The notes: generated by a model not told the origin, from the letters alone. A DNA stretch of 64,000 bases from Fructobacillus fructosus KCTC 3544 (GCF_001438695.1 NZ_JQBH01000001.1:65248-129247); one strand, 5' to 3'; positions 17,679 through 26,726 are shown, numbered from the stretch's first letter. Numbers and translations: made by a program.

Positions 17679-18579
17679 TGTAATTTCCCTCCGCATCAAT
17701 CAGGTTATTAGCCTTTGCCAACATCATCACGCGCTCAGCACGCAAAACAACAGGGCGGTCAACCATTTGACCGTTCATGGCGATAACACCAGAACCCTTA
17801 CGCTTAGCTTCTTCAATCGCAGCCATCACGTTTTGGGCGTTCAAGATTTCCTTTTGAGTTGGTGCGTAAATCTTGTTAACCGGCGCAATTTGACGAGGGT
17901 TAATCAATGACTTACCATCAAATCCAAGTTGGTGAATCAACTTTGTTTCACGGATAAAGCCTTCTTCGTCGTCCAAGTTCGTGAAGACCGTATCGAAGGC
18001 GGCAATCTTAGCAGCACGAGCGGCGTGCAAAATGGCGTTACGAGCGTAAAGCAATTCTTGACCGTCAGGGTAACGGTGCGTCTTCATATCAGTCGTGTAA
18101 TCTTCGGCTGACAACGCAATACCAATCATACGATCAGAAGCTGAGGCGATTTCATAAGCGTTCACAACACCCATGGCTGATTCAATGGCAGCCATCAAGT
18201 GAGTTGAACCAACTTCGCGGCCGAATTCCTTTTCGGCAGCTTCAACCAAGTTTTCCAATTCATGAATCATGTCAGCGTTTTCCGTCTTTGGCAAACGAAT
18301 AACATCGATACCAGCCTTAACCATAGCCTTGATATCGTTTTCGTAGAAAGGTGTGTCCAAACCGTTGATACGAACAACCAATTCGGCGTTTCCGTAATCA
18401 AAAGTCTGCAATGCTTCGTATACCAAGTAACGAGCAGAATCCTTCTCGTTCATGTTAACAGCATCTTCCAAATCAAACATGATTGAGTCGACACCGAAGA
18501 TACCAGCATCCTTAATCAAACCTGGGTTGTTACCAGGCACGAACATCATTGTTCGGCGTAAACGTTCGTCTGCAGCCAT
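17668..18579 (-). CDS. citE: Citrate lyase beta subunit (citryl-ACP lyase)
   Basis: Cleaves citryl-ACP to oxaloacetate and acetyl-ACP. 303 residues, HpcH/HpaI aldolase TIM-barrel family: [18 protein letters not shown] at the N-terminus, [17 protein letters not shown] (metal/substrate site), [36 protein letters not shown] (catalytic Glu) and [13 protein letters not shown]. The start ATG shares its A with the citD stop (TAATG), GGAGG upstream. Part of citMCDEF. Confidence 0.96.
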   Translation of the reverse strand: MAADERLRRTMMFVPGNNPGLIKDAGIFGVDSIMFDLEDAVNMNEKDSARYLVYEALQTFDYGNAELVVRINGLDTPFYENDIKAMVKAGIDVIRLPKTENADMIHELENLVEAAEKEFGREVGSTHLMAAIESAMGVVNAYEIASASDRMIGIALSAEDYTTDMKTHRYPDGQELLYARNAILHAARAAKIAAFDTVFTNLDDEEGFIRETKLIHQLGFDGKSLINPRQIAPVNKIYAPTQKEILNAQNVMAAIEEAKRKGSGVIAMNGQMVDRPVVLRAERVMMLAKANNLIDAEGNYIGE

Positions 18580-18872
18580 TAGAGCACCTCCCAGTTTGGT
18601 TGATCTTTCAAGTCCAAGGCACGTTGTGCGGCCGTGATGGCACGGGCCTTGATAACGGGTGTCAAAGCACCCTTATCAACAACCTTCACTGATGCGTTTT
18701 CGATGTCGTAGGCATCCAAAACTGACTTGATGGTTGCCTTGATGTCGTTACCAAATTGCTTGGCAACGTCTGAGGTCAAGTCAAACTCAATTCCTTTTGT
18801 ACCCTGGCTAAGTACGATTTGGAGATCAGAAGATTCCAGCGTACCGGCCATGGCCGTTTGCTTAATTTCCAT
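18579..18872 (-). CDS. citD: Citrate lyase acyl carrier protein (gamma subunit)
   Basis: 97-residue acyl carrier protein that carries the phosphoribosyl-dephospho-CoA group. The N-terminus MEIKQTAMAGTLESSD has the attachment Ser at position 14, as in other CitD proteins. The reading frame stays open upstream to 18935, but the start is set by AAAGGA 9 bases before ATG 18872 and by homology. It overlaps citC by 11 bases and touches citE (TAATG). Confidence 0.95.
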   Translation of the reverse strand: MEIKQTAMAGTLESSDLQIVLSQGTKGIEFDLTSDVAKQFGNDIKATIKSVLDAYDIENASVKVVDKGALTPVIKARAITAAQRALDLKDQPNWEVL

Positions 18873-19926
18873 TGATTTTCTGTCCTTTCGAAATACGATC
18901 CTGTAATTCGGTTTTCTTATCCTTGATAAAGGCAAAAGTCGTTTCCGGTACCAAATTAGTCAATTGATCAATCTGGTCGGCTTTGATATCTGCCCGGACT
19001 TCGGTCGCCGAAACCACGTCTTGCCCGCTACCCTGGGTCAAGCGTGGAATTTCCACGACCTGAACTTCCGGTGGCAGGATGGTCTTTAGGGTCTCATTGT
19101 AAAGTGCGGTAGTGTGCGACTTGGGTTCAGTGCCCAAGTAACGCTTTTGAATGCCCAAAGGCTTTGCCAATTGTTCTTTAAAGAGCGTGGCATCCAAAGC
19201 GGTTTGATACTTAATCGCAGTATCTTGATTCTTAATAAAGTAGGCGGGGAAGGACAAATAGGAAACCATGTAGTCGCCACCGTTTTCAACGGCAACGTTC
19301 TTCAAGTCCTTTGTTCCCTCTCGAACCAACATGGTACGTTCGGCCGTCGTAAAGAGCGAAACGTCCTGATTGACAACAAAGACATACACCCAGTCGTTTT
19401 CCTTAGCAGCTTGTTCGACGAGATAACGATGTCCCTTAGTAAAGGGGTTAGCATTCATCACAATGGCAGCTACCGTCTTAGCATCTGCCGGCTTTTTTTC
19501 CAGCGATGCACGGTAGGTCTCAATGTTTGGCGTTCCCTTCTCGAGAATCAAGCCGTAATCCGTCTTTGCTAACGTGTGGAAACCAACGTGTTCAAATGAT
19601 GCTTGGTACTGAGGCTTTGTAAATACAAAAATTTGAAAGTGTCCAGCCTCAGCCAAATCCATTTCCAAGGCGGAAACAACTTGGTTGAAACGAGCACCAG
19701 AAGCCCCAGACCCATCATCCGAAACAGCGATGTACTTAATGGTCTTTCCAGCAATTGAACCAGTTCCGACTAACTGACCCTGATCATCAAAGAGACCAAT
19801 GGTTTGGTCAATTGCTTGCACTTCCTGATCGGAAAAAACCGAAATCCCTTTTTCCATCAAAAAGTTCTCCCACTGCTTTTTTACATTGGGATTGAACAAA
19901 TAGAGGTCTTTAATCTGATCAGCCAT
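18862..19926 (-). CDS. citC: [Citrate (pro-3S)-lyase] ligase CitC
   Basis: Acetylates the thiol of the citrate lyase prosthetic group with ATP and acetate, switching the lyase on. 354 residues: an N-terminal GNAT-like acetyltransferase domain (about 1-135, IKYIAVSDDGSGASGARFN) and a C-terminal nucleotidyltransferase domain with MNANPFTKGHRYLVEQA (the (H/T)xGH site, about 157-173) and SATEVRADIK near 305. ATG at 19924-19926, three bases after the citM stop. Likely a determinant of when the operon is active. Confidence 0.94.
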   Translation of the reverse strand: MADQIKDLYLFNPNVKKQWENFLMEKGISVFSDQEVQAIDQTIGLFDDQGQLVGTGSIAGKTIKYIAVSDDGSGASGARFNQVVSALEMDLAEAGHFQIFVFTKPQYQASFEHVGFHTLAKTDYGLILEKGTPNIETYRASLEKKPADAKTVAAIVMNANPFTKGHRYLVEQAAKENDWVYVFVVNQDVSLFTTAERTMLVREGTKDLKNVAVENGGDYMVSYLSFPAYFIKNQDTAIKYQTALDATLFKEQLAKPLGIQKRYLGTEPKSHTTALYNETLKTILPPEVQVVEIPRLTQGSGQDVVSATEVRADIKADQIDQLTNLVPETTFAFIKDKKTELQDRISKGQKINGN

Positions 19927-19928
19927 CG

Positions 19929-21077
19929 TTAAGCCTTCTTTGCGTAGTCCAACACTGCCTTAGTGACGGCGTCAACAACACCATCATCAAAGACTGAAGG
20001 CACAATCTTATCAGCAGCGACATTGTCAACTAATCCTGCCAAACCTTGTGCAACGTTAACTTGCAAATCCATGTCAACATGCTTCAAACCGGATTGGAGC
20101 AATCCCTTGAACAAACCTGGGAAAGCCAAAATGTTGTTGACTTGGTTTGGCCATTGCGATGAACCGGTCGCCGTGACAACAGCACCCGCTTCATGTGCAT
20201 CGTCTGGTGAGATTTCAGGCACAGGGTTAGCCAAGGCAAAGACGATTGGTGAATCGGCCATGCGCTTTACTTGGTCCTTCGACAAAACATTGGCATCAGA
20301 CAAACCGATGAAGGCGTCTTGACCATCAATAACGTCATCCAAAGTCTGTCCATCAGCCTGTACAACTTGATCAGCCAATTCTGTTTGGAAGTGGTTATAA
20401 GACTTGTCACCCGCACGAACGACACCGTTGATGTCAACCAGGGTAATATGCTTGATACCCGCAGCAATCAGCAAGTTGGTTGTGGCAACACCACCAGCAC
20501 CAACACCGTTCATGACAACCTTCAAGTCTTCCAACTTCTTACCAACAACCTTAGCGGCGTTAATCAAACCAGCCAAAACAACAATGGCCGTTCCCGTTTG
20601 ATCATCGTGGTAGACTGGCAAATCAAGATCTTCAGACAAACGACGTTCGATTTCAAAACACTGTGGTGCGGCGATGTCTTCCAAGTGAATACCAGCAAAT
20701 GAAGGTGCCATCGTTTCAATAGTCTTCACAATGTCATCAACAGACACTTGGTTCAATGCCATCGGAATGGCATCAACGCCGGCAAAGGACTTGTAAATCA
20801 ATGCCTTTCCTTCAACGATTGGCAAACCGGCACCAGGACCAACATTTCCCAGACCAAGAACAGCCGTTCCATCCGTAATCACCGGAATCAATTTTCCAGA
20901 CATCGTATACTTTGCCTTGTCTTCAGGATGTGCTTCGATATCCTTTGATAAGCCTGCAACACCTGGCGTATAAGCCTTCCCCAAATCTGAGGGTGTCTTA
21001 ATATCGAAAGTTCCTTGAACTTCCAAAACACCAGTGTGTTCTTCGTGCAACTTCTGCACATCGTTCATGTCAACCAT
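19929..21077 (-). CDS. citM: Malic-enzyme-related oxaloacetate decarboxylase CitM
   Basis: Soluble, metal-dependent decarboxylation of oxaloacetate to pyruvate, following citrate lyase; the proton used adds to the acid-stress benefit of citrate metabolism. 382 residues, malic enzyme family: KAYTPGVAGLSKDI, ITDGTAVLGLGNVGPGAGLP, VEGKALIYKSFAGVDA, PVYHDDQTGTAIVVLAGLINA and the Rossmann loop GVGAGGVATTNLL. Family members next to citrate lyase act as oxaloacetate decarboxylases, so malate is less likely as substrate. Start uncertain: ATG 21077 lies 4 bases after AAGGAGGT, an ATG 9 bases later (21068) lies 13 away. First gene of the operon. Confidence 0.9.
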   Translation of the reverse strand: MVDMNDVQKLHEEHTGVLEVQGTFDIKTPSDLGKAYTPGVAGLSKDIEAHPEDKAKYTMSGKLIPVITDGTAVLGLGNVGPGAGLPIVEGKALIYKSFAGVDAIPMALNQVSVDDIVKTIETMAPSFAGIHLEDIAAPQCFEIERRLSEDLDLPVYHDDQTGTAIVVLAGLINAAKVVGKKLEDLKVVMNGVGAGGVATTNLLIAAGIKHITLVDINGVVRAGDKSYNHFQTELADQVVQADGQTLDDVIDGQDAFIGLSDANVLSKDQVKRMADSPIVFALANPVPEISPDDAHEAGAVVTATGSSQWPNQVNNILAFPGLFKGLLQSGLKHVDMDLQVNVAQGLAGLVDNVAADKIVPSVFDDGVVDAVTKAVLDYAKKA

Positions 21078-21116
21078 ATGACCTCCTTGATTCACCATAA
21101 AAGTGATACTAGAATC

Positions 21117-21145
21117 ATTGTAAAACGTTCCCCATGTGAAGTAAA
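21117..21145 (-). promoter_or_regulatory. Promoter of the citMCDEF operon
   Basis: Minus-strand TTTACT (21140-21145), 17-base spacer, TACAAT (21117-21122). Start predicted about 35 bases before citM. A 12-bp inverted repeat begins inside the -35. Confidence 0.65.
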
Positions 21146-21188
21146 GATTTTTTGGCAATTTTTTTATAAAAACCAACAAAAAATCTTT
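21143..21188. repeat. 12-bp inverted repeat in the citI-citM intergenic region
   Basis: AAAGATTTTTTG (21143-21154) and its exact complement CAAAAAATCTTT (21177-21188), 22 bases apart, overlapping the -35 of the cit promoter. A candidate site for CitI or for DNA bending. Confidence 0.55.
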
Positions 21189-21256
21189 TATTTTTAATTT
21201 TTAAAATGATTGGATTTTTTTGAATCAGGTCATAAATAAGAAATAATAGGAAAAAA

Positions 21257-21290
21257 TTGTAAAAATATTCAAAAATAGTGTAAAATATAT
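21257..21290 (+). promoter_or_regulatory. Promoter of citI with a 21-bp-phased direct repeat
   Basis: TTGTAA (21257-21262), 18-base spacer, TAAAAT (21281-21286) with a TG extension. TGTAAAAATAT (from 21258) and TGTAAAATATA (from 21279) repeat at exactly two helical turns, and TTGTAAAA recurs at the cit promoter -10 (21118-21125), so it may be a CitI half-site. The whole gap 21078-21365 is very A/T-rich. Confidence 0.45.
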
Positions 21291-21365
21291 TTAACTGATT
21301 CTGTTTATTGAGTACTTTTTTACTTTATTGCGGAACATTATTAATAAATTGATAAAGAGGACAAT

Positions 21366-22316
21366 ATGCCAGCAACAGATCCAGGATTACTTGCACAAAT
21401 TTCAGAAGATTATTATTTGAACAAACTTTCCTTTGGTGAAATTTCTGAAAAGTATCAAGTTTCTCGCTATCTCATTAATAAGTACTTAACCGAAGCGGTG
21501 AAGACAGGGGTAGTTAAAATTGAAATTGCATCAACTGCTTCTAGAAATTCGCAGTTAGAACAGGTTTTCAAGGAAAAGTTTCCGGAAACGTCTTGTTACA
21601 TCATTCAAGACGATACGACCGCAACCGCCACTGAAGAATTATTATCAAATTATTCTGCAAACTTTGTCATTAAACACCTTGAGAAGGATCCACACATCGT
21701 CGGAATGACATGGGGTGAAACCATGTATTCCCTGATTGATGCCATCACCTCAAATCCTTTGGACCAGGTTAAATTTACACAGTTTGTTGGAGAAAACATG
21801 AAGTATAACTCCACTGCTGGATCTGTTCGCATCGTCGAACGTGCTGCTAAAAAAGTCGCAGGTGAATTTTTGACTTTGCCAGCGCCCCTTTACCTTTCAG
21901 ATGATACCATTCGTAACGGCCTTTACGAGGCAGCTTCGATTAAGCGAACGCTCGATGTGGCCAAGCAAATGGATACCATCTTAACTGGTTTGGGAACAAT
22001 TGCCTCCCTTGAATCCATTGCAATCTGGAATCAAAACCTAAATCTGCTGTTCCCTGATGTGCGTCTCGGCGAAGTGGCCGGCATGGTCTATGGCCGTCCC
22101 TACGACATCAATGGTAACATTTTAAATACCGAGTCAGATAAAACCGTGGGCCTTTCCCTAAACACCATTCTGGGCGTTAAAAAACGAATCGGTGTTGTCC
22201 GGTCGAAGTCCAAGGCAAGCGCTGCCATTGGTGCATTGCGTGGCAAGTTATTAACCGATTTAATCATGTCCGAATCACTCGCTTACCGTATTTTAAATCA
22301 AGAAGAAGGCATTTAA
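21366..22316 (+). CDS. citI: SorC-family transcriptional activator CitI of the citrate operon
   Basis: 316-residue regulator: N-terminal helix-turn-helix (LSFGEISEKYQVSRYLINKYLTEA in two blocks, about 20-44) and a C-terminal sugar-phosphate-isomerase-like effector domain (SorC/DeoR type: HIVGMTWGETMYSLIDAI, ILTGLGTIASLESIA, GEVAGMVYGRPYDINGN). In Weissella paramesenteroides the homologous CitI binds citrate and activates the divergent citrate operon from sites in an AT-rich intergenic region; position and orientation here are identical. AGAGGA before the ATG. Ends at a bidirectional terminator shared with brnQ. Confidence 0.9.
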   Translation: MPATDPGLLAQISEDYYLNKLSFGEISEKYQVSRYLINKYLTEAVKTGVVKIEIASTASRNSQLEQVFKEKFPETSCYIIQDDTTATATEELLSNYSANFVIKHLEKDPHIVGMTWGETMYSLIDAITSNPLDQVKFTQFVGENMKYNSTAGSVRIVERAAKKVAGEFLTLPAPLYLSDDTIRNGLYEAASIKRTLDVAKQMDTILTGLGTIASLESIAIWNQNLNLLFPDVRLGEVAGMVYGRPYDINGNILNTESDKTVGLSLNTILGVKKRIGVVRSKSKASAAIGALRGKLLTDLIMSESLAYRILNQEEGI

Positions 22317-22353
22317 AAAGCTCCTCGCCAGCGGATGGCGAGGAGCTTTTTTT
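22315..22353. terminator. Bidirectional terminator between citI and brnQ
   Basis: 14-bp arms (22316-22329 and 22337-22350, core GCTCCTCGCC) with A and T runs on both sides. Confidence 0.88.
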
Positions 22354-22354
22354 A

Positions 22355-23725
22355 TTATTGATCAACAGAGACTGCCTTCGTCATTATTTGAAGTCCAAAA
22401 CCAATCATCAAACCAGCGATGGCAAACAAAATCCAGGAAAAACCTTCTGAGGCGAGCGGCACGTGCGCCTGATACCAACCAATGTGTTGACTGCCATTTG
22501 CCGTGTAGGTAACAAAACCGTTCAACATTTTCGCAAACGGCACTTGGGTTAACCCATCACCAATCGATCCAATGAGCGTCAAGCCAATGGCCCAGTTAAA
22601 GAGCACGGTTGTCCGACCAATCCACGGCGAAACAAGGTTCAAGAAAATCAGGATAATGGCCACTGGATACATGATTAGGAGAACCGGTACTGCCCACTCA
22701 ATGATTTTATCCAAACCAAGTAGAGCCACTAGAAAGGCAATGCCGACTGCTAAAGCCAACCAACGTTCGTAGGAGACTTTTTTAAAGGCACGGTGAAAGT
22801 CGTGGGCAAAGGACGACGACTCCCCCATTGCCGTTGTAAAGACTGCTACGGGACCCATCACGGCCAGAAAAACTTGTCCAAAAGAACCAAAGTAGTTCGT
22901 CATGATTTGAGTTAGCGCAATGGCCCCGTTCAAGGAAAGACTTTCCTTTCCAAGCGAAGTCGTTCCTAACATAATCAGCCCGACGTATACGAGCGACAAA
23001 CCAATCAAGGCCCAAGTCCCCGTCTTCACGATGATCTTCGCCACGTGGGCGGGTTTACGGTAACCCATGTTTTCGATGGCGTGAACGATGGCCACACCCA
23101 GAACTAGGGAGGCCAAGGCATCGACTGTGTTATAACCCTCAATTGCAGAGGACAGAATCGGCGTTGACCGGTAAGCCGTCGTAACGTGCTGATGAAGATC
23201 CCCCATCGGCCATACTAAAGCAAGAATGAAGACAACAGCCAACAAAATCAAAAAGGCCGGGTTCAAGTACTTACCAATGACTGACGTGATGGCGTCAGCT
23301 TTCAGACAAGCCCAATAGACAAGAACAAAGTAAATAAATGAAAAAATCACCAAGCCAAGCTGTTGGCTACCTGCTGGCAACCAGTTTTCCAGAGAAAATG
23401 AATAAGCAACGGTAGCCGTACGCGGAGCCACAACCAGAGGTCCCAGGCAAAAGTGCAACACAACAACAAAAAAGGTAGAGACTCGCGGACCGAGGGGCTT
23501 TATCAAATCAAAAACAGAACTCGAGCGAGTCACGCCAAGTGCCACTAAGGCCAACAGTGGTAACAAGACGGCCGACAAGATAAAGCCAAAAGTCGCTTGT
23601 CCCCATGCAGCACCAGCTAATTGTCCAAGGTGAACCGGGAAAATCAAATTTCCCGCGCCAAAAAACATACCAAAAATTAATGACACCATCAGTAGGTTCT
23701 GGCGCCAAGTTAACTTTTTTTCCAT
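22355..23725 (-). CDS. brnQ: Branched-chain amino acid:cation symporter BrnQ
   Basis: 456-residue LIVCS-family carrier with about 12 hydrophobic helices, importing Leu/Ile/Val with Na+ or H+. Family motifs: FGMFFGAGNLIFPVHLG (about 18-34), ALVALGVTRSSSVFDLI, GYNTVDALASLVLG (about 192-205) and a Ser-rich GESSSFAHDF. Ribosome site TTGGAGAG before the ATG. Monocistronic. It works with IlvE in BCAA metabolism, though the two are not linked in one operon. Confidence 0.93.
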   Translation of the reverse strand: MEKKLTWRQNLLMVSLIFGMFFGAGNLIFPVHLGQLAGAAWGQATFGFILSAVLLPLLALVALGVTRSSSVFDLIKPLGPRVSTFFVVVLHFCLGPLVVAPRTATVAYSFSLENWLPAGSQQLGLVIFSFIYFVLVYWACLKADAITSVIGKYLNPAFLILLAVVFILALVWPMGDLHQHVTTAYRSTPILSSAIEGYNTVDALASLVLGVAIVHAIENMGYRKPAHVAKIIVKTGTWALIGLSLVYVGLIMLGTTSLGKESLSLNGAIALTQIMTNYFGSFGQVFLAVMGPVAVFTTAMGESSSFAHDFHRAFKKVSYERWLALAVGIAFLVALLGLDKIIEWAVPVLLIMYPVAIILIFLNLVSPWIGRTTVLFNWAIGLTLIGSIGDGLTQVPFAKMLNGFVTYTANGSQHIGWYQAHVPLASEGFSWILFAIAGLMIGFGLQIMTKAVSVDQ

Positions 23726-23887
23726 TTGCGACTCTCCAATTTAATTAATCGTGGTCAAAGTTTACTCACAGTTAACCATTGTACCTTTTTTTCTGATTTT
23801 GCGCCATGACTATTGGTAGAAAAGCTAACGTCATTAAGGAAGCTTTTCATTTCAAATTCTGCTATGCTAGTAGCACGAGGTAAGAAA

Positions 23888-24436
23888 ATGAACCATTATC
23901 AAAACGCTGATCTCGCCTTTGTTGTCGAAGGTCGTCAAGCAATGGATCGAGCCATCGCAGCCAGTCGTAACAGTCAGACGAATAAACGCTTTGTTCACGT
24001 GGCGATTTTGGAAAGAACAAGTGATGACTATCTATTCGTCATTGAATCCACTGGGAAAAGAGGCGTGATACGGCGCCCCTTCCAAGAATTCATCAACGAA
24101 CATCAGCAGGCCATTGCCATCTACCGTTCCAAAAAAGTGCTTCAACACCCTGAAAAAATTATCCAGATGGCTAAAACACAACTTGGCCAACCATACAACC
24201 ATGGCTTTTTCGAAAAGGGCCCGGGCCTGTACTGTTCACAACTGGTGCTCAAATGTTTTGAAAAGGAAAACCTTTTTCATGAAGAGCCGTTGTCATTCGG
24301 TCCTGAGGGAACCGTCCTTCCCCATTGGATTCATTACTATCAAAAATTAGGCAAAGACATTCCGCGAAATGAAAAAGGATCATCACCAAATAGTCTGATT
24401 GCCTCTAACCAACTAAAACTCATTGACGCCATCTAA
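23888..24436 (+). CDS. YiiX-like permuted papain-fold cysteine hydrolase
   Basis: 182-residue protein of the permuted NlpC/P60-papain (YiiX/DUF830-like) group: the catalytic His comes first (FVHVAILERT, about residue 37) and the Cys later (GPGLYCSQLVLKCFE, about 115), the reverse of classical NlpC/P60. QNADLAFVVEG at the N-terminus is also typical. No signal peptide, so probably cytosolic; family members act on amide or thioester bonds of lipids or cell-wall compounds, and the substrate here is unknown. Start ATG 23888 has GAGG 7 bases upstream; a frame extension to 23813 covers the promoter-like TGCTATGCT. Confidence 0.72.
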   Translation: MNHYQNADLAFVVEGRQAMDRAIAASRNSQTNKRFVHVAILERTSDDYLFVIESTGKRGVIRRPFQEFINEHQQAIAIYRSKKVLQHPEKIIQMAKTQLGQPYNHGFFEKGPGLYCSQLVLKCFEKENLFHEEPLSFGPEGTVLPHWIHYYQKLGKDIPRNEKGSSPNSLIASNQLKLIDAI

Positions 24437-24465
24437 AAAAACCTGCCTTCCGGCAGGTTTTTTTA
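24435..24465. terminator. Bidirectional terminator
   Basis: AACCTGCC-TTCC-GGCAGGTT between A7 and T7 runs. It overlaps the stop codon of the minus-strand redoxin gene. Confidence 0.85.
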
Positions 24466-24690
24466 GATTGTTTTTGCATACTCATTGAGTTTAGTCAAAG
24501 AAAAGCCCAACCAGTCACCAATTGACGATTCAACAATTGGTGTTCGCTTCTTCCCCTCTGCCTTAAACCGATCATAGAGTTCAGGATTTTTATCTAGCGA
24601 GATTTCCTGGTAAGGAACTTTACGCGTCTTCAGATAAAGTTTCGTTGCCGCGCATTCAGCACAGGTCTTTCGCGTGTATATTTTAATCAT
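24463..24690 (-). CDS. Glutaredoxin-like NrdH-type redoxin
   Basis: 75-residue thioredoxin-fold protein: MIKIYTRKTCAECAATKLYL, with redox pair CAEC at about residues 10-13, then KVPYQEISLDKNPE and the cis-Pro block RTPIVE. NrdH proteins reduce class Ib ribonucleotide reductase, but no nrdEF is nearby and the C-terminal FSxxK block is only partly recognisable (DWLGFSLTKLNEYA). ATG 24690 is chosen with GAGG 9 bases upstream; a TTG just before is possible. Electron donor function inferred from family. Confidence 0.8.
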   Translation of the reverse strand: MIKIYTRKTCAECAATKLYLKTRKVPYQEISLDKNPELYDRFKAEGKKRTPIVESSIGDWLGFSLTKLNEYAKTI

Positions 24691-24760
24691 CAACCATTAC
24701 CTCACCGTAATTAACTTTTCTCCACTTTTAATGAAGCAGATGACTTTTTCAAGATTTAAC

Positions 24761-24786
24761 AAAAAAGGAGCATCCGCTCCTTTTTA
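24761..24786 (-). terminator. Terminator of the aldo/keto reductase gene
   Basis: AAAAAAGGAGC-ATCC-GCTCCTTTTT at the 3' end of the minus-strand gene. Confidence 0.82.
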
Positions 24787-25779
24787 TTAACCCTTAATGA
24801 TTTTTTCAATGGCAGACAATTCATCTGACGTAAAATCAAGGTTCTTCGTGAATTCTAGATTATCCGATAAGTGGTCAACAGAAGAAGTTCCAATCACTAC
24901 GGAAGCCACTCGTTTGTCCTGCAATAGCCAAGCCAAAGACATTTGTGACAATGTTTGGTTACGGTTTTTGGCCATATCGTTCAAGGCGTTTAACTTGTTA
25001 ACCAAAGCGTCTCGGCCATTATCAAAGAGGAACCCGTTGGTCTTGTGAATTGGAAAGTCCTCAGGGATTCCCTTCAGGTAACGATCCGTCAACAAGCCTT
25101 CCGCCAATGGTCCATAGGCAAACAAGCCGGCATGATGCTCATCCAGAATGTCCAACAAACCAGATTCCTTTTCTTGCTGGTTCAATAGGTTATAAGAAAC
25201 TTGATTACCAATAAAGGGCGTTCCCAATTCTTTGAAGATTTCGGCAATGGCCTTTGTTTGCTCTGCTGTATAGTTAGATACGCCAACGTAAAGCGCCTTT
25301 CCCTGCTTTACCAAGTGATCCAAAGCACGGGCCGTTTCTTCCAAGTTAGTATTTGGATCAAAACGGTGGGCGTAGAAAATATCCACATAGTCCAAGTTCA
25401 TCTTTTGAAGGGAGGTATCAAGGGCGTTAATCAAGGTCTTTCGGCCGGAAAACTCGCCCATTGGTCCAGGCCACATGTGGTAACCAGCCTTGGTCGTAAT
25501 TACCAATTCATTTCGATAAGGCTTCAAGTCAGACTTGTAAACTTGGCCAAACGTCTCTTCAGCGGTTCCGTTGTTCGGACCGTAATTGAAAGCGTTGTCA
25601 AAAGAGAAAATACCTGAGTCAAAAGCCTTCAAAATGACTTTTCGAGAATTTTCAAGGGGCATTGTATCCCCAAGGTTACGCCAAAGGCCAAAGGAAACGG
25701 CCGGCACAATCAAGCCTGAATCCGACACGCGTCGGTAAGGCAATTTCTCGTAACGATCTTCTGCTGCTTGGTAAACCAT
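24787..25779 (-). CDS. Aldo/keto reductase, YghZ-like
   Basis: 330-residue NADPH-dependent aldo/keto reductase, (beta/alpha)8 barrel. Motifs: LIVPAVSFGLWRNLGD near the N-terminus, FDNAFNYGPNNGTAEE (catalytic Asp/Tyr, about 56-71), VITTKAGYHMWPG (Lys), YVDIFYAHRFD (His) and the C-terminal cofactor loop SVVIGTSSVDHLSDNLE. The YghZ/Kv-beta-like subgroup reduces small aldehydes such as methylglyoxal or L-glyceraldehyde 3-phosphate; exact substrate unknown. 12 bases after the SGNH hydrolase stop... its ATG follows GGAGGAAAACG, so it is cotranscribed with prs and the SGNH hydrolase. Confidence 0.88.
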   Translation of the reverse strand: MVYQAAEDRYEKLPYRRVSDSGLIVPAVSFGLWRNLGDTMPLENSRKVILKAFDSGIFSFDNAFNYGPNNGTAEETFGQVYKSDLKPYRNELVITTKAGYHMWPGPMGEFSGRKTLINALDTSLQKMNLDYVDIFYAHRFDPNTNLEETARALDHLVKQGKALYVGVSNYTAEQTKAIAEIFKELGTPFIGNQVSYNLLNQQEKESGLLDILDEHHAGLFAYGPLAEGLLTDRYLKGIPEDFPIHKTNGFLFDNGRDALVNKLNALNDMAKNRNQTLSQMSLAWLLQDKRVASVVIGTSSVDHLSDNLEFTKNLDFTSDELSAIEKIIKG

Positions 25780-25791
25780 TTCGTTTTCCTC

Positions 25792-26724
25792 CTATAAAAT
25801 CCGTTCAAGTTCTGCTGCAATTTTCTGGTGATCAGCCACACCCGGATGATGGGGTCGCGTGCTAATCTGCCAGGGGCTCGTATCCACCACCGTGAAACAA
25901 TCAAAGCGACTCGCTTCCGCCATAAAAATGTCTTTAAAGCGCCCGTTCCAGGGCGTCAATAAATAAAAATGAGCTTGGTGGAAACGTTTCACCAATTCGA
26001 GTAAGTAGACACGCAGACCAAAGGCGAAGTCCTCTTCGCTGGCGCCGTAGTTGGCATCGTTTAATCCGTAGGCCACGACCACCTGCTGACTGTGAACCCG
26101 CCGTCTGGCTACATCATCTCGCACTCGCCACAAGGCGTCAATGGCTTTTGGTTCCTGAAAAGGGGCCGAAGTCGTTAAACCAGTGCCACCATAGGCAATC
26201 CGGTTGAATGGCTGTTTCTTGGCTCGGGCAACTATGGCCGGAAACGACTGACTAGGACGATGCTGATCATGGCTAGCTCCCATCATCGCCTCACCGGCAA
26301 CGATAGAATCGCCGACAAAAGTCAAATAGGGCGTCGCCTCTTTATCTTCATCATTCGGTAGTGTACTCGTTAATTGGACAGCACCAGTCACTCGAATTGA
26401 TTGAACAACTAGCCCACTCTGCCAAAAAGCAACTTGTCCCGTTGCCCATTGATCGAGAACGAGCTCGACATCGTGTTGACCGGCTGGTAAATCAATGGTG
26501 AGTTCTTCTCCATCAGACGAATATGTTTGTTGGTCAGAACCATCGACATTGAGCGTCCAGCGCATGTCAGGATATTCCTGTCCAAAGGAAAGGAGAAGCT
26601 GTCCCCCCTGCCCTTCATAATGAAAAGCAAAGTAAGCACCGTATTGCGAACAAAGCACGCCGTCGCCATCGGGATTTTTGGACCATTCAGGCGAAGCGAG
26701 GGTCAGTAGTGATTCTTCTTCCAC
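25792..26724 (-). CDS. SGNH/GDSL-family hydrolase with N-terminal beta domain
   Basis: 310-residue two-domain esterase. The N-terminal half (about 1-115) is beta-rich (YFAFHYEGQGGQLLLSF, PAGQHDVELV), like the jelly-roll part of CE2-type carbohydrate esterases; the C-terminal half carries the SGNH blocks: FVGDSIVAGEAM (nucleophile Ser, about 131-142), the Gly of AYGGTGLT, VAYGLNDANYG (Asn) and HPGVADHQKI (Asp/His near the end). No signal peptide, so intracellular. Start is GTG 26722-26724 with GGAGGG 6 bases upstream, two bases after prs. Deacetylation of a sugar or oligosaccharide is likely but unproven. Confidence 0.82.
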   Translation of the reverse strand: MEEESLLTLASPEWSKNPDGDGVLCSQYGAYFAFHYEGQGGQLLLSFGQEYPDMRWTLNVDGSDQQTYSSDGEELTIDLPAGQHDVELVLDQWATGQVAFWQSGLVVQSIRVTGAVQLTSTLPNDEDKEATPYLTFVGDSIVAGEAMMGASHDQHRPSQSFPAIVARAKKQPFNRIAYGGTGLTTSAPFQEPKAIDALWRVRDDVARRRVHSQQVVVAYGLNDANYGASEEDFAFGLRVYLLELVKRFHQAHFYLLTPWNGRFKDIFMAEASRFDCFTVVDTSPWQISTRPHHPGVADHQKIAAELERIL

Positions 26725-26726
26725 GA

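Noticed and set aside
21119-21134. cre-like catabolite repression site at the cit promoter (TGTAAAACGTTCCCCA)
   Set aside because: It is two bases longer than the cre consensus spacing and the right half does not match, so CcpA control is not supported.
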